64,000 nucleotides of DNA from Accumulibacter sp. (GCA_017302455.1 JAFLDO010000001.1:124001-188000), one strand, 5' to 3'. Shown: positions 53,448 through 64,000, counted from the first letter of the stretch. Notes: generated by a model not told the origin, from the sequence alone. Made by a program: numbers and translations.

Positions 53448-54335
53448 ATGCCGCAGATTACCGCCAACCAACTGCAAATCGAGTACGAAATTTTCGGCGA
53501 CGGGCCGTCAGCGCCGGCCATCCTGCTGATCATGGGACTCGGCGCGCAACTGAGTCGCTGGAACGTCGAACTCTGCGAGGCCCTCGTGGACCGCGGTTAC
53601 CGCGTGATCCGCTTCGACAACCGCGATTGCGGTCTGTCGAGCAAACTCGACGAGGCAGGCGTACCTGATGTCGGCAAATCGCTGCGTACGGGCCAGCCAC
53701 TGCTGGCTCCTTACACCCTCGAAGACATGGCGGCTGACAGCGTCGGCCTGCTCGACGCGCTGGCCATCGAGCAGGCACACATCGTCGGCGCGTCGATGGG
53801 CGGAGCGATCGCGCAGATCGTTGCCGCACTTTATCCGCAGCGGGTTTTGTCGCTGACCTGCATCATGACTACCAGTGGCCATCCCGACCTGCCGCCACCG
53901 ACGCGCGCGGCTTCCCAGGCGCTGTTTGCGCCTCTGCCGGCGGCGCGTGACAAGGAGAGTCTGGTCGAGGACGCCATCAGGCGCCAGTTGGCGGTCGCCA
54001 GCCCCGATTTCCCGAGCTGTCCGCAGCGTCTGCGCGACCTGATCACCGAAGAGCATGAGCGCGCCTTCCACCCGCGCGGCGTTACCCGCCAACTGGCGGC
54101 TTTTCTCGCCAGCGATCATCGCCGCGAGATGCTGCAAACGATCCGTGCGCCAACCCTCGTGCTGCACGGGGCCGAGGACCCCCTGATTCCGGTCGCCTGC
54201 GGCCACGATGTGGCCGCGCACATCCCCGGTGCGGAGATCAAAGTGATCGAGGGAATGGGGCATGACCTACCCCTGGCCTTGACCGACGTGTTCGCCGATG
54301 CGATCGCCGCCGTGGCGCAGCGTGCCGGGCGCTGA
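53448..54335 (+). CDS. Alpha/beta-hydrolase
   Basis: 295 residues. The nucleophile elbow is GASMGG (GxSxG), the oxyanion region is ILLIMGLGAQLSRW, the acid is in VLHGAEDPLIP and the base His in EGMGHDLP. Closest in pattern to the esterase/epoxide-hydrolase-like group that includes aclacinomycin methylesterase-like proteins. The substrate is unknown. It is followed 48 bases later by a DnaQ-like exonuclease on the same strand. Confidence 0.9.
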   Translation: MPQITANQLQIEYEIFGDGPSAPAILLIMGLGAQLSRWNVELCEALVDRGYRVIRFDNRDCGLSSKLDEAGVPDVGKSLRTGQPLLAPYTLEDMAADSVGLLDALAIEQAHIVGASMGGAIAQIVAALYPQRVLSLTCIMTTSGHPDLPPPTRAASQALFAPLPAARDKESLVEDAIRRQLAVASPDFPSCPQRLRDLITEEHERAFHPRGVTRQLAAFLASDHRREMLQTIRAPTLVLHGAEDPLIPVACGHDVAAHIPGAEIKVIEGMGHDLPLALTDVFADAIAAVAQRAGR

Positions 54336-54383
54336 GTTGACCGGCGAGCGGCAGGTTCCAGCATTCGCCGCGGCGGCCTGCCC

Positions 54384-55838
54384 ATGCCGTTGAATCCTCT
54401 TCTTGCGCTGGAACCTCTGGTTTTTGTCGATCTCGAGACGAGTGGAGCGAACTTCGCCAGCGACCGGGTGATTGAGGTCGGCCTGGTCGAAGTGGACGCC
54501 GACGGTGTGCGCGAGTGGAGCGTGCTGGTCAATCCCGAAGCACCAATCTCGCCTTTCATCACGCGGCTGACCGGCATCGACGATGCGATGGTCGGCAGTG
54601 CACCGACCTTTCGCCAACTGGCGCCAACCTTGCTGGACAGGCTGCGCGGGCGGCTGTTGGTCGCGCATAACGCGCGCTTCGACTACGGTTTCCTGCAGTG
54701 CGAGTTCAAACGACTAGGTGTCGAGTTCCGAACCCCGACGCTTTGTACGGTCAAGCTTTCGCGCAAGCTGTTCCCCGAACACCATCGCCACAACCTCGAT
54801 GCGCTGGTCACCCGCCATGGCCTCAAAGTTGCAGGGAATCGCCATCGGGCCCTCGCCGATGCGCGCATCTTGTGGGAGCTGTGGCAGTGCTGGCACAAGG
54901 ATCTGGCATCGGAAACCGTGCGCAGTGCCGTGGCCACCATCGTCGGCCGACCCGAGCTGCCGCCGCAGATCGATGCCGCCGTGATCGACGACCTGCCCGA
55001 GGCGGCAGGCGCCTATGCCTTCCTCGGCGCTGATGGTCGACGCTTGCTGGTCAGGCGAACCGGTAATGTCCGCCAGCAGGTCCTGGCACATTTTGCCGCC
55101 GCCAACCGTGACACGGCGCTCATTCGCGACACCTGGCGCATCGAGTGGCGCGATGCCGCCGGCGAAGTCGGCGCTCGCTTGCACGAGATCGAACTCGCGC
55201 GCGCGACCGCCACCGAGTCCGGGCTTGCGGCGGAACCTGGGGACGCCGCCGGCGAACTCTGTTCCTGGCAACTTCAGCGAAGCGCAGGGGGTGGCTTCCG
55301 GCCGCAACTCGTTTTCTCCGCGGATCGCGATTTTGCTGTTGCCGACGACCTGTTCGGCGTGTACCCGAATCGTCGCGAGGCCTTGCGCGCCTTGCGCCGG
55401 TTGGCCGATGGCCAGCGCTTGTGCCACCAGCAGTTGGGGCTCGAAGAAACGGCCAGAGGCGAGGCCTGTTCCGCTTACCGCCAGAAGAACTGCCGTGGCG
55501 CCTGTATCGGCAAGGAGGCCGCCGCCGTGCATGGTGCCCGCTTGCTGACCGCGCTGGCGAAGTTCAGGCTGCGGGCCTGGCCCTACCGAGGGCCGATTGC
55601 CCTGCTCGAACGCGACGACTTCGGGATGCGCGAGGACATTCACTTGATCGACCGGTGGCGCCATATCGGCACAGCGCGTTGCGAAGAAACCCTGCAGGCC
55701 TACCTGGCCGACGGACCGCACTGGCACCGCCGCTTCGACCCCGAGATCTACCGCATCCTCAGCCGGGCACTACAGGCAGGCAAGGTGCGCATTCGCCCCT
55801 TGCCTGCTGTTCATCGTGAAGGCGGGCCGGCGGGCTGA
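54384..55838 (+). CDS. DnaQ-like 3'-5' exonuclease fused to a degenerate GIY-YIG (UvrC/Cho-like) domain
   Basis: 484 residues. The DEDDh exonuclease (~10-175) is complete: D16 and E18 in VFVDLETSG, D100 in AHNARFDYGF, H154 and D159 in HRALADA. A Cho/UvrC-type part follows from ~205 (LPEAAGAYAF, NVRQQVLAHF). In active GIY-YIG nucleases the second motif is near YVGKS; here it is LLVRRTG, so the nuclease centre looks lost. Such fusions occur in proteobacteria and may process damaged DNA. Its end overlaps the ankyrin gene by 28 bases. Confidence 0.88.
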   Translation: MPLNPLLALEPLVFVDLETSGANFASDRVIEVGLVEVDADGVREWSVLVNPEAPISPFITRLTGIDDAMVGSAPTFRQLAPTLLDRLRGRLLVAHNARFDYGFLQCEFKRLGVEFRTPTLCTVKLSRKLFPEHHRHNLDALVTRHGLKVAGNRHRALADARILWELWQCWHKDLASETVRSAVATIVGRPELPPQIDAAVIDDLPEAAGAYAFLGADGRRLLVRRTGNVRQQVLAHFAAANRDTALIRDTWRIEWRDAAGEVGARLHEIELARATATESGLAAEPGDAAGELCSWQLQRSAGGGFRPQLVFSADRDFAVADDLFGVYPNRREALRALRRLADGQRLCHQQLGLEETARGEACSAYRQKNCRGACIGKEAAAVHGARLLTALAKFRLRAWPYRGPIALLERDDFGMREDIHLIDRWRHIGTARCEETLQAYLADGPHWHRRFDPEIYRILSRALQAGKVRIRPLPAVHREGGPAG

Positions 55839-56473
55839 TCGCCGGCCCGCCCACCGGCCTTGCGCAGGAGATCGGCAATATCGGTGTTGTCGGTCTTCAG
55901 AGCCCAGTCGATGGCAGTCGCCCCACGCTCATTGGCGATGTTCGGATCGGCTTTGTTCAGCAGCAGCAGCTCGACCACTTCGATGTGCCCGAAACGAGCG
56001 GCAAAGAGCAGCGCCGTCGAACCGTTCTCGGTCGTCCCGTTGACCTCGGCGCCCTTCTTCAGCAGGTACTCGGCGACCGCGGTGTGACCATTGAAGGCCG
56101 CGTAGATCAGCGGTGGCCAGCCGTAGAGATTGACGTCGGCGCCGGAGTCGACCAGGCGCTGCACGAAATGCAGCTTGCCGCGATAGGCCGCCAGGCTCAG
56201 CGCGGTCTCGCCATTGCGGTTACGGGTGTTGATGCGGGCGCGGCGCTTCAACAAGTAATCGAAGAATTCCTGGTTGTCGCGATTGACGGTCTGCATCAAC
56301 AGCGTGTTGCCTGCGGCATCCACTGAATTGACGTCCATGCCGCGGTTGATCAGCTTGATCGCCCAGGCGGTGTCGCCGGAAATCAGGGCTTCTTCCATGT
56401 CTTCATAGACGCCCGCCGCGGCAACGATCGGCAGAAGCAGCAGGGCAAACAGTACGGCGAGGGTTCTTTTCAT
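55811..56473 (-). CDS. Exported ankyrin-repeat protein
   Basis: 220 residues: signal peptide (LAVLFALLLLPIVAAAG) then five to six ankyrin repeats, such as GNTLLMQTVNRDNQEFFDYLL, NGETALSLAAYRGKLHFVQRL and NGSTALLFAARFGHIEVVELL (each quoted in part here). Ankyrins bind proteins; a periplasmic partner is implied but unknown. Its ATG overlaps the TatD stop by 4 bases, making it the last gene of the mltG-tmk-holB-pilZ-tatD operon. Confidence 0.88.
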   Translation of the reverse strand: MKRTLAVLFALLLLPIVAAAGVYEDMEEALISGDTAWAIKLINRGMDVNSVDAAGNTLLMQTVNRDNQEFFDYLLKRRARINTRNRNGETALSLAAYRGKLHFVQRLVDSGADVNLYGWPPLIYAAFNGHTAVAEYLLKKGAEVNGTTENGSTALLFAARFGHIEVVELLLLNKADPNIANERGATAIDWALKTDNTDIADLLRKAGGRAGDQPAGPPSR

Positions 56474-57258
56474 TGGGCAACTTTCGTACGGGCTTCAGGA
56501 AACAGGCGAAAGAAGTTCTCCGTCGTAGCGTCGACGACGTCTTCATAGCGCAGGCCACGCAATTGCGCGATCTCTTCGGCGACATGCCTCACGTAGCCCG
56601 GCTGGTTGATCTTGCCGCGATAGGGAACCGGCGCCAGGTACGGTGAGTCGGTCTCGACCAGGAGGCGGTCGAGCGGGATGCGCTGTGCCACCTCCCGCAC
56701 CGTCAGAGCCTTCCTGAAGGTGACGATTCCCGACATGGAGAGGTAGAAACCCTGATCCAGTGCCGCCGCGGCAACCTCCCAGGTCTCGGTGAAACAGTGC
56801 ATGATCCCGCCGGCCTCGCCGGCGCCCTCCTCTGCCATTAACCGCAAGGTATCGGCACCGGCATCGCGAGTGTGCACCACCAGCGGCTTGCCGGCGGCGC
56901 GGGCGGCGCGGATATGGGTGCGAAAGCGCTCGCGCTGCCACTCCGGCGCGTCCTTGTGCCAGTAGTAATCCAGGCCGGTCTCGCCAATGGCGATGACTCG
57001 CGGATGGCGGGCGAGTTCGACGAGTTCGCCGACTGTCGGTTCGCGCACCCCGGTCGACTCGGGATGCACACCGACCGAAGCCAGCAGCGGCGGCCACGCC
57101 TCGGCGAGCGCCAGAACGCGCGGCAACTCCTCCAGGGTGACGCCGATGCAGACGGCGCAGCCGACCCCGTTGCTGGTCATCAAGTCGATGATCGCCGGGA
57201 GGCGCGCCGCGAGCTCGGGAAAATCCAGGTGACAGTGCGAATCGACGAGCATCCGCAT
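56470..57258 (-). CDS. TatD-family metal-dependent hydrolase
   Basis: 262 residues, a TIM-barrel amidohydrolase. The metal site is intact: SHCHLDF, IGETGLDYYW (Glu), VVHTRDA, MHCFTETW and VETDSPYLAPVPYRG. TatD/YcfH enzymes act as 3'-5' DNA exonucleases or D-aminoacyl deacylases. The tmk-holB-pilZ-tatD order is the conserved context of YcfH. Start is 57258 or the second ATG at 57252. Confidence 0.93.
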   Translation of the reverse strand: MRMLVDSHCHLDFPELAARLPAIIDLMTSNGVGCAVCIGVTLEELPRVLALAEAWPPLLASVGVHPESTGVREPTVGELVELARHPRVIAIGETGLDYYWHKDAPEWQRERFRTHIRAARAAGKPLVVHTRDAGADTLRLMAEEGAGEAGGIMHCFTETWEVAAAALDQGFYLSMSGIVTFRKALTVREVAQRIPLDRLLVETDSPYLAPVPYRGKINQPGYVRHVAEEIAQLRGLRYEDVVDATTENFFRLFPEARTKVAQ

Positions 57259-57262
57259 CCCG

Positions 57263-57643
57263 TCAGATGGTGTGAGTCGGGCGGCCGGACTGCATCACCC
57301 CACCGAGAAGACCTTCGATCCGCCGCCGCGCTTCGATGCCGGAATCGTCGCCCTTGAAATGAACACCGATTCCCTGCGCCTTGTTGTTCTGCGCACCCAC
57401 CGGAGTAATCCAGACCACCGTTCCGGCGATCGGCAGCTTCGCGGGATCGTCCATCAGCGACAGGAGCATGAAGACTTCGTCGCCCAGCGCATAGTTGCGG
57501 GTCGTCGGAACAAAGATGCCGCCATGGCGCAGGAAGGGCATGAACGCCGCATACAGTGCCGACTTCGAGTTGATGTTGAGCGACAGGACTGTCGGCCTCG
57601 GTCCTGCGGGTGCGGCCGCCTTCGGCTGGTCTGGTTCTGGCAT
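57263..57643 (-). CDS. PilZ-domain protein (type IV pilus / c-di-GMP related)
   Basis: 126 residues. It matches the original PilZ type found beside holB: LSLNINSKSALYAAFMPFL, then GGIFVPTTRNYALGDEVFML and VHFKGDD. The N-terminal RxxxR arginines needed for cyclic-di-GMP are not obvious, as in Pseudomonas PilZ, which acts in pilus assembly through PilB. It lies 4 bases upstream of tatD and 6 downstream of holB. Confidence 0.9.
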   Translation of the reverse strand: MPEPDQPKAAAPAGPRPTVLSLNINSKSALYAAFMPFLRHGGIFVPTTRNYALGDEVFMLLSLMDDPAKLPIAGTVVWITPVGAQNNKAQGIGVHFKGDDSGIEARRRIEGLLGGVMQSGRPTHTI

Positions 57644-57649
57644 GTCCCC

Positions 57650-58696
57650 TCAGGAGGTTCGGAAAAGCCCCGCGTAATTCAGAAAAAAGTCTTCAAGAAA
57701 CAGGCGGCTATTCAAGGGTTGTTCGCACTGGGCCTTGTATTGTAGCGCCTTTCGGTTGAATGCCAAGAGCTTGCCCGTATCGGTCGCCCGTGCCAGACGC
57801 TGGAGTAGCGACGCCTGCGGCAGAAAATAGCGTGGAGAAAGGCCGGCACTTGCCAGAGTCAGGTCGAAAAGCCATTTCTGCGCCCAATCGAGCGTCCTCT
57901 TGAGCGGCGCTGGGCGCTTGTCGGCCTTGACCAGTTTGTCCAGGTTGGCAGCCGCCGCCAGCGGGTCAAACCCCTCGGTGCGCGCGACCTGGGCGAGCAG
58001 CGCATCGAGCAACGCTCGCTCGCCGCTGCCGGCGAGCTCGACCGCCAGGAGGGGCGAGCCGCCGGCCAGTGCCAGCCAGTCGTCAATGGCGTCGTTGACG
58101 CCGGCCTGGCCCAGCCATTGCACCGCAAGGTGTCGTGATGGCCGTCGCACCGGAACCGACTGACAGCGGCTGCGGATGGTCGGCAGCAAGCGGTGGGGTT
58201 CACTTGCTACCAATATAAATAGAGTATTTGCGATTGGTTCTTCGAGTGATTTGAGAAGTGCATTGGCGGTGGCGCGATTCATCGCTTCTGCGGGACTGAG
58301 CAGCACCACACGCACTCCGTGGCGGTGGGTACCGAGATGCAGGAAGGCGTCGAGGCCGCGCACCTGATCGATGGTGATCTGCTGGCTCGCCTTCTTCCTG
58401 CCGCCGCCGCCCTCGCCTTCGACCGCCTCGCTGCTCTCGTTTTCGGCCAGCGCATCCGGCTGCAACAGGCGCAGGTCCGGGTGGTTGCCCTGGGCCAGCC
58501 AGCCACAGGCCAGACAACTGCCACAGGCGCTACCGGCCGGCGTGACGTTCTCACAGAGCAGGGACTCGGCGAAGCGGCGGGCCAGATCGAACTTGCCGAT
58601 ACCCCGTTGACCGGTGATGAGGAGCGCGTGCGGCAGTTGTGCTCGTCGCGCGCGCAACTGTTGCCAGACCTGGTCGTGTAATTGAATAATATTCAT
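57650..58696 (-). CDS. holB: DNA polymerase III delta-prime subunit
   Basis: 348 residues from ATG 58696, which overlaps the tmk stop as ATGA. Clamp-loader features: [15 protein letters not shown] (altered P-loop, as delta-prime does not hydrolyse ATP), zinc module [17 protein letters not shown] with an upstream Cys, and [11 protein letters not shown] and TIRSRCQ (arginine finger SRC). An insert of Glu/Gly ([16 protein letters not shown]) lies between. Part of the clamp loader. Confidence 0.95.
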   Translation of the reverse strand: MNIIQLHDQVWQQLRARRAQLPHALLITGQRGIGKFDLARRFAESLLCENVTPAGSACGSCLACGWLAQGNHPDLRLLQPDALAENESSEAVEGEGGGGRKKASQQITIDQVRGLDAFLHLGTHRHGVRVVLLSPAEAMNRATANALLKSLEEPIANTLFILVASEPHRLLPTIRSRCQSVPVRRPSRHLAVQWLGQAGVNDAIDDWLALAGGSPLLAVELAGSGERALLDALLAQVARTEGFDPLAAAANLDKLVKADKRPAPLKRTLDWAQKWLFDLTLASAGLSPRYFLPQASLLQRLARATDTGKLLAFNRKALQYKAQCEQPLNSRLFLEDFFLNYAGLFRTS

Positions 58697-59328
58697 AAAC
58701 AATGTATTGCAATGATATCTTCAATCATTTTCTTGATTGCCTCCGGCGCTTGCTCGGCGTCGATGATCTGTATGCGCTGTGGCGCTGCGATGGCGCGCTC
58801 GAGATAGGCGCGTCGCACACGCTCGTGAAAGTCGCTCCGCTCCTGTTCGAAGCGATCGAGTTCGCGCGCTTGCGCGACGATTCTCCCGCTCGCAATCGAA
58901 GACGACAGGTCGAACAGCAGGGTCAGGTCCGGCTGCAGGTGGGAGTGCACCCATTCTTCAAGTTGCGCGAACTTCTTGCGTTCAAGCCCGCGTCCGCCAC
59001 TCTGGTAGGCATAGGTGGCGTCGCTGAAGCGGTCGCAGACGACCCAGTCGCCCCGTTCCAGGGCGGGTTCGATGACGCGTGCCAAGTGTTCGCGCCGGGC
59101 GGCGAACATCAGCAGCGCTTCGGTTTCGAGGTGCATCGCTTCGTGCAGCAGCAGTTCGCGCAGCGCTTCGCCGAGTGGCGTACCCCCGGGTTCACGGGTT
59201 GTCAGAACCTGCAGACCACGCCGGCGAAGGAAAGCGGCCACCCCCGCAATATGGCTGCTCTTGCCCGCCCCGTCGATCCCCTCGAAAGTGATGAACTTGC
59301 CGCGCCGTCGGCTCTCGTCTGAACTCAA
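58693..59328 (-). CDS. tmk: Thymidylate kinase
   Basis: 211 residues. Walker [12 protein letters not shown], substrate loop [29 protein letters not shown] (DR-[YF] motif) and the LID ending ELDRFEQE. It makes dTDP from dTMP. No ATG fits; the TTG at 59328 overlaps the mltG stop (TTGA) and gives the expected length, so I choose it. The in-frame extension to 59982 runs antisense-like through mltG and is not coding. Confidence 0.93.
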   Translation of the reverse strand: MSSDESRRRGKFITFEGIDGAGKSSHIAGVAAFLRRRGLQVLTTREPGGTPLGEALRELLLHEAMHLETEALLMFAARREHLARVIEPALERGDWVVCDRFSDATYAYQSGGRGLERKKFAQLEEWVHSHLQPDLTLLFDLSSSIASGRIVAQARELDRFEQERSDFHERVRRAYLERAIAAPQRIQIIDAEQAPEAIKKMIEDIIAIHCL

Positions 59329-60326
59329 GACTTGCCACCTCGCTGATAGCGCGTCACGGCCTGCCGATGTTCGTCGAGAGTGCGTGAGAAATGACTGCTG
59401 CCGTCGCCGCGTGCGACAAAATACAAGGCCTCGGTGCGCGACGGATGCAACGCCGCCTGCAGGGACGCCAGACCGGGCATCGCGATCGGTGTCGGCGGCA
59501 GACCCGCGCGCGCATAGGTGTTGTAGGGCGTGTCGGCGAGCAGGTCGCGCTTGCGCAGATTGCCGTCGAAACGCTCGCCCAGGCCGTAGATTACGGTCGG
59601 GTCGGTCTGCAGCAGCATGCCCTGCCGCAGGCGGTTGACGAATACGCCGGCGATCTGCGCTCGATCGACGTCGCGCCCGGTTTCCTTCTCGACGATCGAC
59701 GCCATGATCAAGGCCTGGTAGGCATCGCGGTAGGGAAGCCCCTCCTCCCTGGCCGGCCACTCGCGCGCCAGATGGCGGCGCATCGCGCGATAGGCCCGGG
59801 CCAGCAGATCGACGTCGCTGCTGCGTTTGGCAAAGAGGTAGGTATCGGGGAAGAAGACGCCCTCGGCGGCATCGTTCGGCGCCCCGAGCAGGCGCATGAT
59901 CTCGGGTTCGGACAGTCCGACGGTCTCGTGGCGAAGGTCCGGGTGCGCATCGAGGCGCTCGCGCATCTGCCGGAACGTCCACCCTTCGATGAAGGCGAGT
60001 TCGGCCTGCGTGACGTCGCCGCGGCTGAGTTTCCGCAACAGATCGAGCGGCGTGACGCCCTGTCCGATCTGGTAACTTCCGGCCTTGATGGACGCCTCGA
60101 CGCGCATCAGTTTGCCGAGCAACAGCAGTAGCCAGGGGTCGAGGTCTGCACCGGCCGCTGCGATCTCACGGGTGACGGCGCGCAGACTGCTGCCGGGGGC
60201 GACGGTGAACTCGACCGGTTCGCGCTGCATCCCGATCGGTGACAGCGCCACCCACGCGAAAGCGGCAGCCAGAACTGCGAGCACGAGAGCACCGAGAAGG
60301 AACAGCTTGCCGAGGAGTTTGTGCAT
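59325..60326 (-). CDS. mltG: Endolytic murein transglycosylase MltG
   Basis: 333 residues from ATG 60326. One N-terminal membrane helix ([20 protein letters not shown]), a LysM-like domain, then the catalytic domain with [11 protein letters not shown], where the Glu is the lytic residue, [21 protein letters not shown] and [20 protein letters not shown]. It cuts nascent glycan strands and so sets their length. First gene of the tmk-holB-pilZ-tatD operon and divergent from ygfZ. Confidence 0.95.
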   Translation of the reverse strand: MHKLLGKLFLLGALVLAVLAAAFAWVALSPIGMQREPVEFTVAPGSSLRAVTREIAAAGADLDPWLLLLLGKLMRVEASIKAGSYQIGQGVTPLDLLRKLSRGDVTQAELAFIEGWTFRQMRERLDAHPDLRHETVGLSEPEIMRLLGAPNDAAEGVFFPDTYLFAKRSSDVDLLARAYRAMRRHLAREWPAREEGLPYRDAYQALIMASIVEKETGRDVDRAQIAGVFVNRLRQGMLLQTDPTVIYGLGERFDGNLRKRDLLADTPYNTYARAGLPPTPIAMPGLASLQAALHPSRTEALYFVARGDGSSHFSRTLDEHRQAVTRYQRGGKS

Positions 60327-60527
60327 CAATGCAGCGCAGCCAGGAGGCCGCGGGGCGGGGACGGGAGAATGGGCGGCGAGAGGCTCTATAATAGCCGAAA
60401 CCCATGGCACGCAAGCGCCTGCCGCTACCCGCGGTCGATGCCCTGGTGCTGCCAAGGCGCTACCCGACCCGACATCGGCCGCCCCGCCGGCGACTCTCTA
60501 CCTGTACTTGATGGAAACGAAACAACG

Positions 60528-61544
60528 ATGAACTCGATCTGGCATGAATTCCTCGCGGCGACCGGTGCTCGCATCGACCAGGATCTGGTCACCGATTTCG
60601 GCGATCCGCCGGGCGAACTGAGCGCAGCCTGCACCGCACCGATCGTCTCGCCTTTGACCCATCTGCGGCTGATCGCGGTTGGCGGGCCTGAGGCTGCCGT
60701 CTTTCTGCACAACCAGGTCACCAGCGACATCAAGCATCTGGCGACCGATGCCGCGCAGCATTCCGCGTGGTGTTCCGCCAAGGGCCGCATGCTCGCCAGT
60801 TTTCTCGTCTTCCGTAGCGGCGCCGACTATCAGCTGCAGCTTTCCGCCGATCTGCTGACGATGATCGTCAAGCGACTGCAGATGTTCGTCCTGCGCAGCA
60901 AGGTGACGATCGTCGACCTTTCCGGCAACCGCGAAATCTTCGGCCTTGCCGGGCCGCACGCGGTCGAAGCCCTGCAGGCGCTCGGCCTGCCGGTTCCTGA
61001 CGGGCCGCTGAACACTGCGGTTGGCAGTGCGGGCCTGGTCATCCGTCTCGATAGTGCTCGTTTCCAGATCGTCACCAGCACCGAGGACGCCGCCGCGCTC
61101 TGGCGGCGACTGGCGGCGCACGCCCGCCCGGTGGGCACCGCCGTCTGGCAATGGCTGGACATCCAGGCCGGCATTCCGTTGATCACCGAGCGCACCCGCG
61201 AGGAATTCGTTCCCCAGATGGCCAATTTCGAACGGCTCGGCGGGGTCAGTTTCCACAAGGGCTGCTATCCCGGCCAGGAAATCATCGCCCGCACGCAGTA
61301 TCTGGGCAAGGTCAAGCGCCACCTCTATCGTGCGCATTCGGCCAGCCCACTGGCGGCTGGCGACACCATCTATTCGGCGACCAGCCCGGACCATCCCTGC
61401 GGCATGGTCACCAATGCCGCTCCGGCGCCCGCCGGCGGATACGATGCGCTGGCGGTGGTGCAGGAGAATTTTGTCGCCGGCGGTGATCTGGCTCTGGCCG
61501 CTCCGGGCGGGCCGCGTGTCGACCTCGAGTTGCTCGACGGCTAG
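60528..61544 (+). CDS. ygfZ: Folate-dependent iron-sulfur cluster protein YgfZ
   Basis: 338 residues. It belongs to the aminomethyltransferase-like fold and has the signature KGCYPGQEIIART with the reactive Cys. FLHNQVTSDIKHL and AWCSAKGRMLASFLVFR are the family N-terminal blocks. YgfZ helps assemble or repair Fe-S clusters of enzymes such as MiaB, using tetrahydrofolate. ATG 60528 gives the usual start; the frame back to 60321 is not coding. The next gene begins 22 bases later. Confidence 0.94.
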   Translation: MNSIWHEFLAATGARIDQDLVTDFGDPPGELSAACTAPIVSPLTHLRLIAVGGPEAAVFLHNQVTSDIKHLATDAAQHSAWCSAKGRMLASFLVFRSGADYQLQLSADLLTMIVKRLQMFVLRSKVTIVDLSGNREIFGLAGPHAVEALQALGLPVPDGPLNTAVGSAGLVIRLDSARFQIVTSTEDAAALWRRLAAHARPVGTAVWQWLDIQAGIPLITERTREEFVPQMANFERLGGVSFHKGCYPGQEIIARTQYLGKVKRHLYRAHSASPLAAGDTIYSATSPDHPCGMVTNAAPAPAGGYDALAVVQENFVAGGDLALAAPGGPRVDLELLDG

Positions 61545-62318
61545 CGCCAGCCCGGACGCATCGCCGATGTGCCTGATCCTGCTTGCCTGGCGGGTGCACC
61601 CCGGTTACCCGCTGGTCGTCGCCGCCAATCGCGACGAGTTCTTCGTACGTCCCTCGGCACCTGCCGCTTTCTGGCCAGAAGCCCCCCAGATTCTCGCCGG
61701 GCGCGATCTCGAAGCCGGCGGCACCTGGTTGGGAATCAGCCGCGGCCAGCGATTCGCCGCCTTGACCAACTACCGCGAAGGCGCCCAGCCAGTCGCCACC
61801 GCTCGCTCGCGGGGTGCCCTGGTCGCCGATTTCCTCGCCGGCAACGATCCCCCGGCCGCATATCTGGCGCAAACAGCCGCCGCTGGCGCGGCCTACAACG
61901 GCTTCAACCTCTTCGTCGGCGACCATGAGTCGCTGGGCTACTACTCGAACCGTGGCGACCGGCGGCCCCGCTGGCTGCCGCCCGGGATCTACGGCCTGTC
62001 CAACCATCTCCTCGATACGCCCTGGCCAAAACTCGCCAGCGCCAAAGCGGCCTTTGCCGACGCGCTGGCCACCTTGCCGGCGCAGGCGGCCTTTTTCTCG
62101 CTGCTCGGCGACCAGGAAATCGTTGCCGACACCCATCTGCCGGCAACCGGCGTGCCGCTCGAATGGGAGCGTATTCTCTCGGCCGTCTTCGTCAGTTCGG
62201 CAAACTACGGGACGCGCGCGGCGACACTCATCACCAGGCGCCGGGACGGGCAGACCAGCCTCGCCGAACGCAGCTTCGGCGCCGGCGCCGTGGCTATCGG
62301 CGAAGTCTGCGAGACCTT

Positions 62319-63274
<956 letters not shown>

Positions 63275-63424
63275 TTACCCCAGGGCAGCGCTTTCGCTGC
63301 GTCTTGAGAGGACGTCCAGCCGCCTGTGGTCATCGCCAGCGGTTCTTGACCTTCTCTTTCGCGCGCGCGCGGTGCACAATGGGAAGCTCATTAGCGAAAC
63401 CCGATGCGCCATGAGGGGGACCCG

Positions 63425-63940
63425 ATGACGACAGCCCAATTCCTGCAGGAGCAGCCGCTGTTCGGCGGCGTTGACGACCATGCCATGGAGGCGATCGTGC
63501 CTTTGTTGCGGGAAGTGACCTTCGCTGCCGGCGAGGTCATCGTCCGCGAGGGCGACGACGGCGACACCATGTTCCTGATCTGCACGGGCGCGGTCGAGGT
63601 ATTGAAAGCCGGCCCGGAGGTCGATGACGGGCCCGGCAGGCGAATCGCCGTGCTGGGCGTCGGCGATGTCTTTGGCGAAATGGAGGTGATCGACATGCAG
63701 CGTCGATCGGCAACGGTAAGTGCCCTCGAACCCGTCACGGCGCTGGCGCTCTGCAACGGCGACCTCTTCCGCATCTATGAGTCCGACATGCCGACCTTTA
63801 CCCTGATCGTCCTGAATCTGGCCCGCGAGCTCAGTCGTCGTCTGCGCCGCATCGATGAGCTCGCGGTACGCTGCATGGCGATGGGCTGCGTCGATCCCGT
63901 GGCTCGAGATGCGCGCAACCGTCTGCACGCTCGTTTCTGA
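63425..63940 (+). CDS. Cyclic-nucleotide-binding-domain protein
   Basis: 171 residues from ATG 63425 (GAGGGGG ribosome site). A single cNMP-binding jelly roll with EVIVREGDDGDTMFLICTGA and the phosphate-binding cassette GDVFGEMEVIDMQRRSATV. A helix of ~30 residues follows, but there is no helix-turn-helix, so it is a sensor without an attached CRP-type DNA-binding domain. Partner not evident at the window end. Confidence 0.88.
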   Translation: MTTAQFLQEQPLFGGVDDHAMEAIVPLLREVTFAAGEVIVREGDDGDTMFLICTGAVEVLKAGPEVDDGPGRRIAVLGVGDVFGEMEVIDMQRRSATVSALEPVTALALCNGDLFRIYESDMPTFTLIVLNLARELSRRLRRIDELAVRCMAMGCVDPVARDARNRLHARF

Positions 63941-64000
63941 CGGCAGAGGGGCTATCCTCTCGAGTCAGTCACCACGCCGCAAGGCCGCCTGCCACGCGCG

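Noticed and set aside
58693-59982. 429-residue frame ending as thymidylate kinase
   Set aside because: Only the last 211 residues are kinase; the upstream part is an out-of-frame reading of mltG. Treated as tmk from TTG 59328.

Overview
The window is GC-rich chromosomal DNA from a betaproteobacterium. The gene set (panBCD, pcnB-folK, mltG-tmk-holB-pilZ-tatD, hda divergent from purM, PEP-CTERM proteins with sigma-54-type promoters, a FabR-like regulator next to an acyl-CoA dehydrogenase) fits the Rhodocyclales and would suit a Candidatus Accumulibacter-like floc former. That taxonomic call is inference; no rRNA is present.

Layout. 1-3.3 kb is an accessory stretch: the N-terminus of a TIR protein cut by the window edge, a secreted protein of unknown function, and a decayed collagen-like lipoprotein with a broken neighbour. 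3.3-8.2 kb holds a BacA/YddA-type ABC exporter, a LysR regulator divergent from an MFS transporter, and a hotdog protein. 8.4-13.7 kb, on the minus strand, holds an iron-type alcohol dehydrogenase with a small monooxygenase, an NHL propeller protein, and a compact three-gene set that looks peptidoglycan-directed (M15 peptidase, short serine hydrolase, DUF2272 lipoprotein).

14.1-18.4 kb is the most striking part: a visibly AT-richer two-gene island. One protein carries two cold-shock-like domains, TPR-like repeats and a STAND-type ATPase. The next gene overlaps it and encodes a second STAND-type ATPase ending in a Swt1-like HEPN domain with an intact R-x4-H RNase motif. Repeat-rich non-coding DNA lies on both sides. 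I propose it as a candidate RNA-sensing conflict or antiphage system.

18.9-30.4 kb has a MAPEG protein, an orphan DUF2126 protein, a PEP-CTERM vWA-like protein, a FabR-like repressor with a palindromic operator, an acyl-CoA dehydrogenase, a degenerate Pat-type acetyltransferase, and an Rpn nuclease with a possible internal antitoxin start. 30.6-47.3 kb is mostly housekeeping: tRNA-Arg(CCU), uup, benE, a patatin lipoprotein, a second PEP-CTERM protein, a NYN-LOTUS protein, panDCB, a CZB chemoreceptor, folK, pcnB, hda and purM. 47.4-56.5 kb has an RND efflux pair, a dying aidB-like gene, a hydrolase and a DnaQ/GIY-YIG fusion. 56.5-64 kb has the mltG-tmk-holB-pilZ-tatD-ankyrin operon, ygfZ, an NRDE protein, an L,D-transpeptidase, tadA and a cyclic-nucleotide-binding protein.

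Two themes link distant genes. Both PEP-CTERM genes have a -24/-12 promoter preceded by the same 17-bp imperfect dyad, suggesting one shared activator. Several accessory genes (TIR, STAND/HEPN, Rpn) belong to families used in phage conflict.
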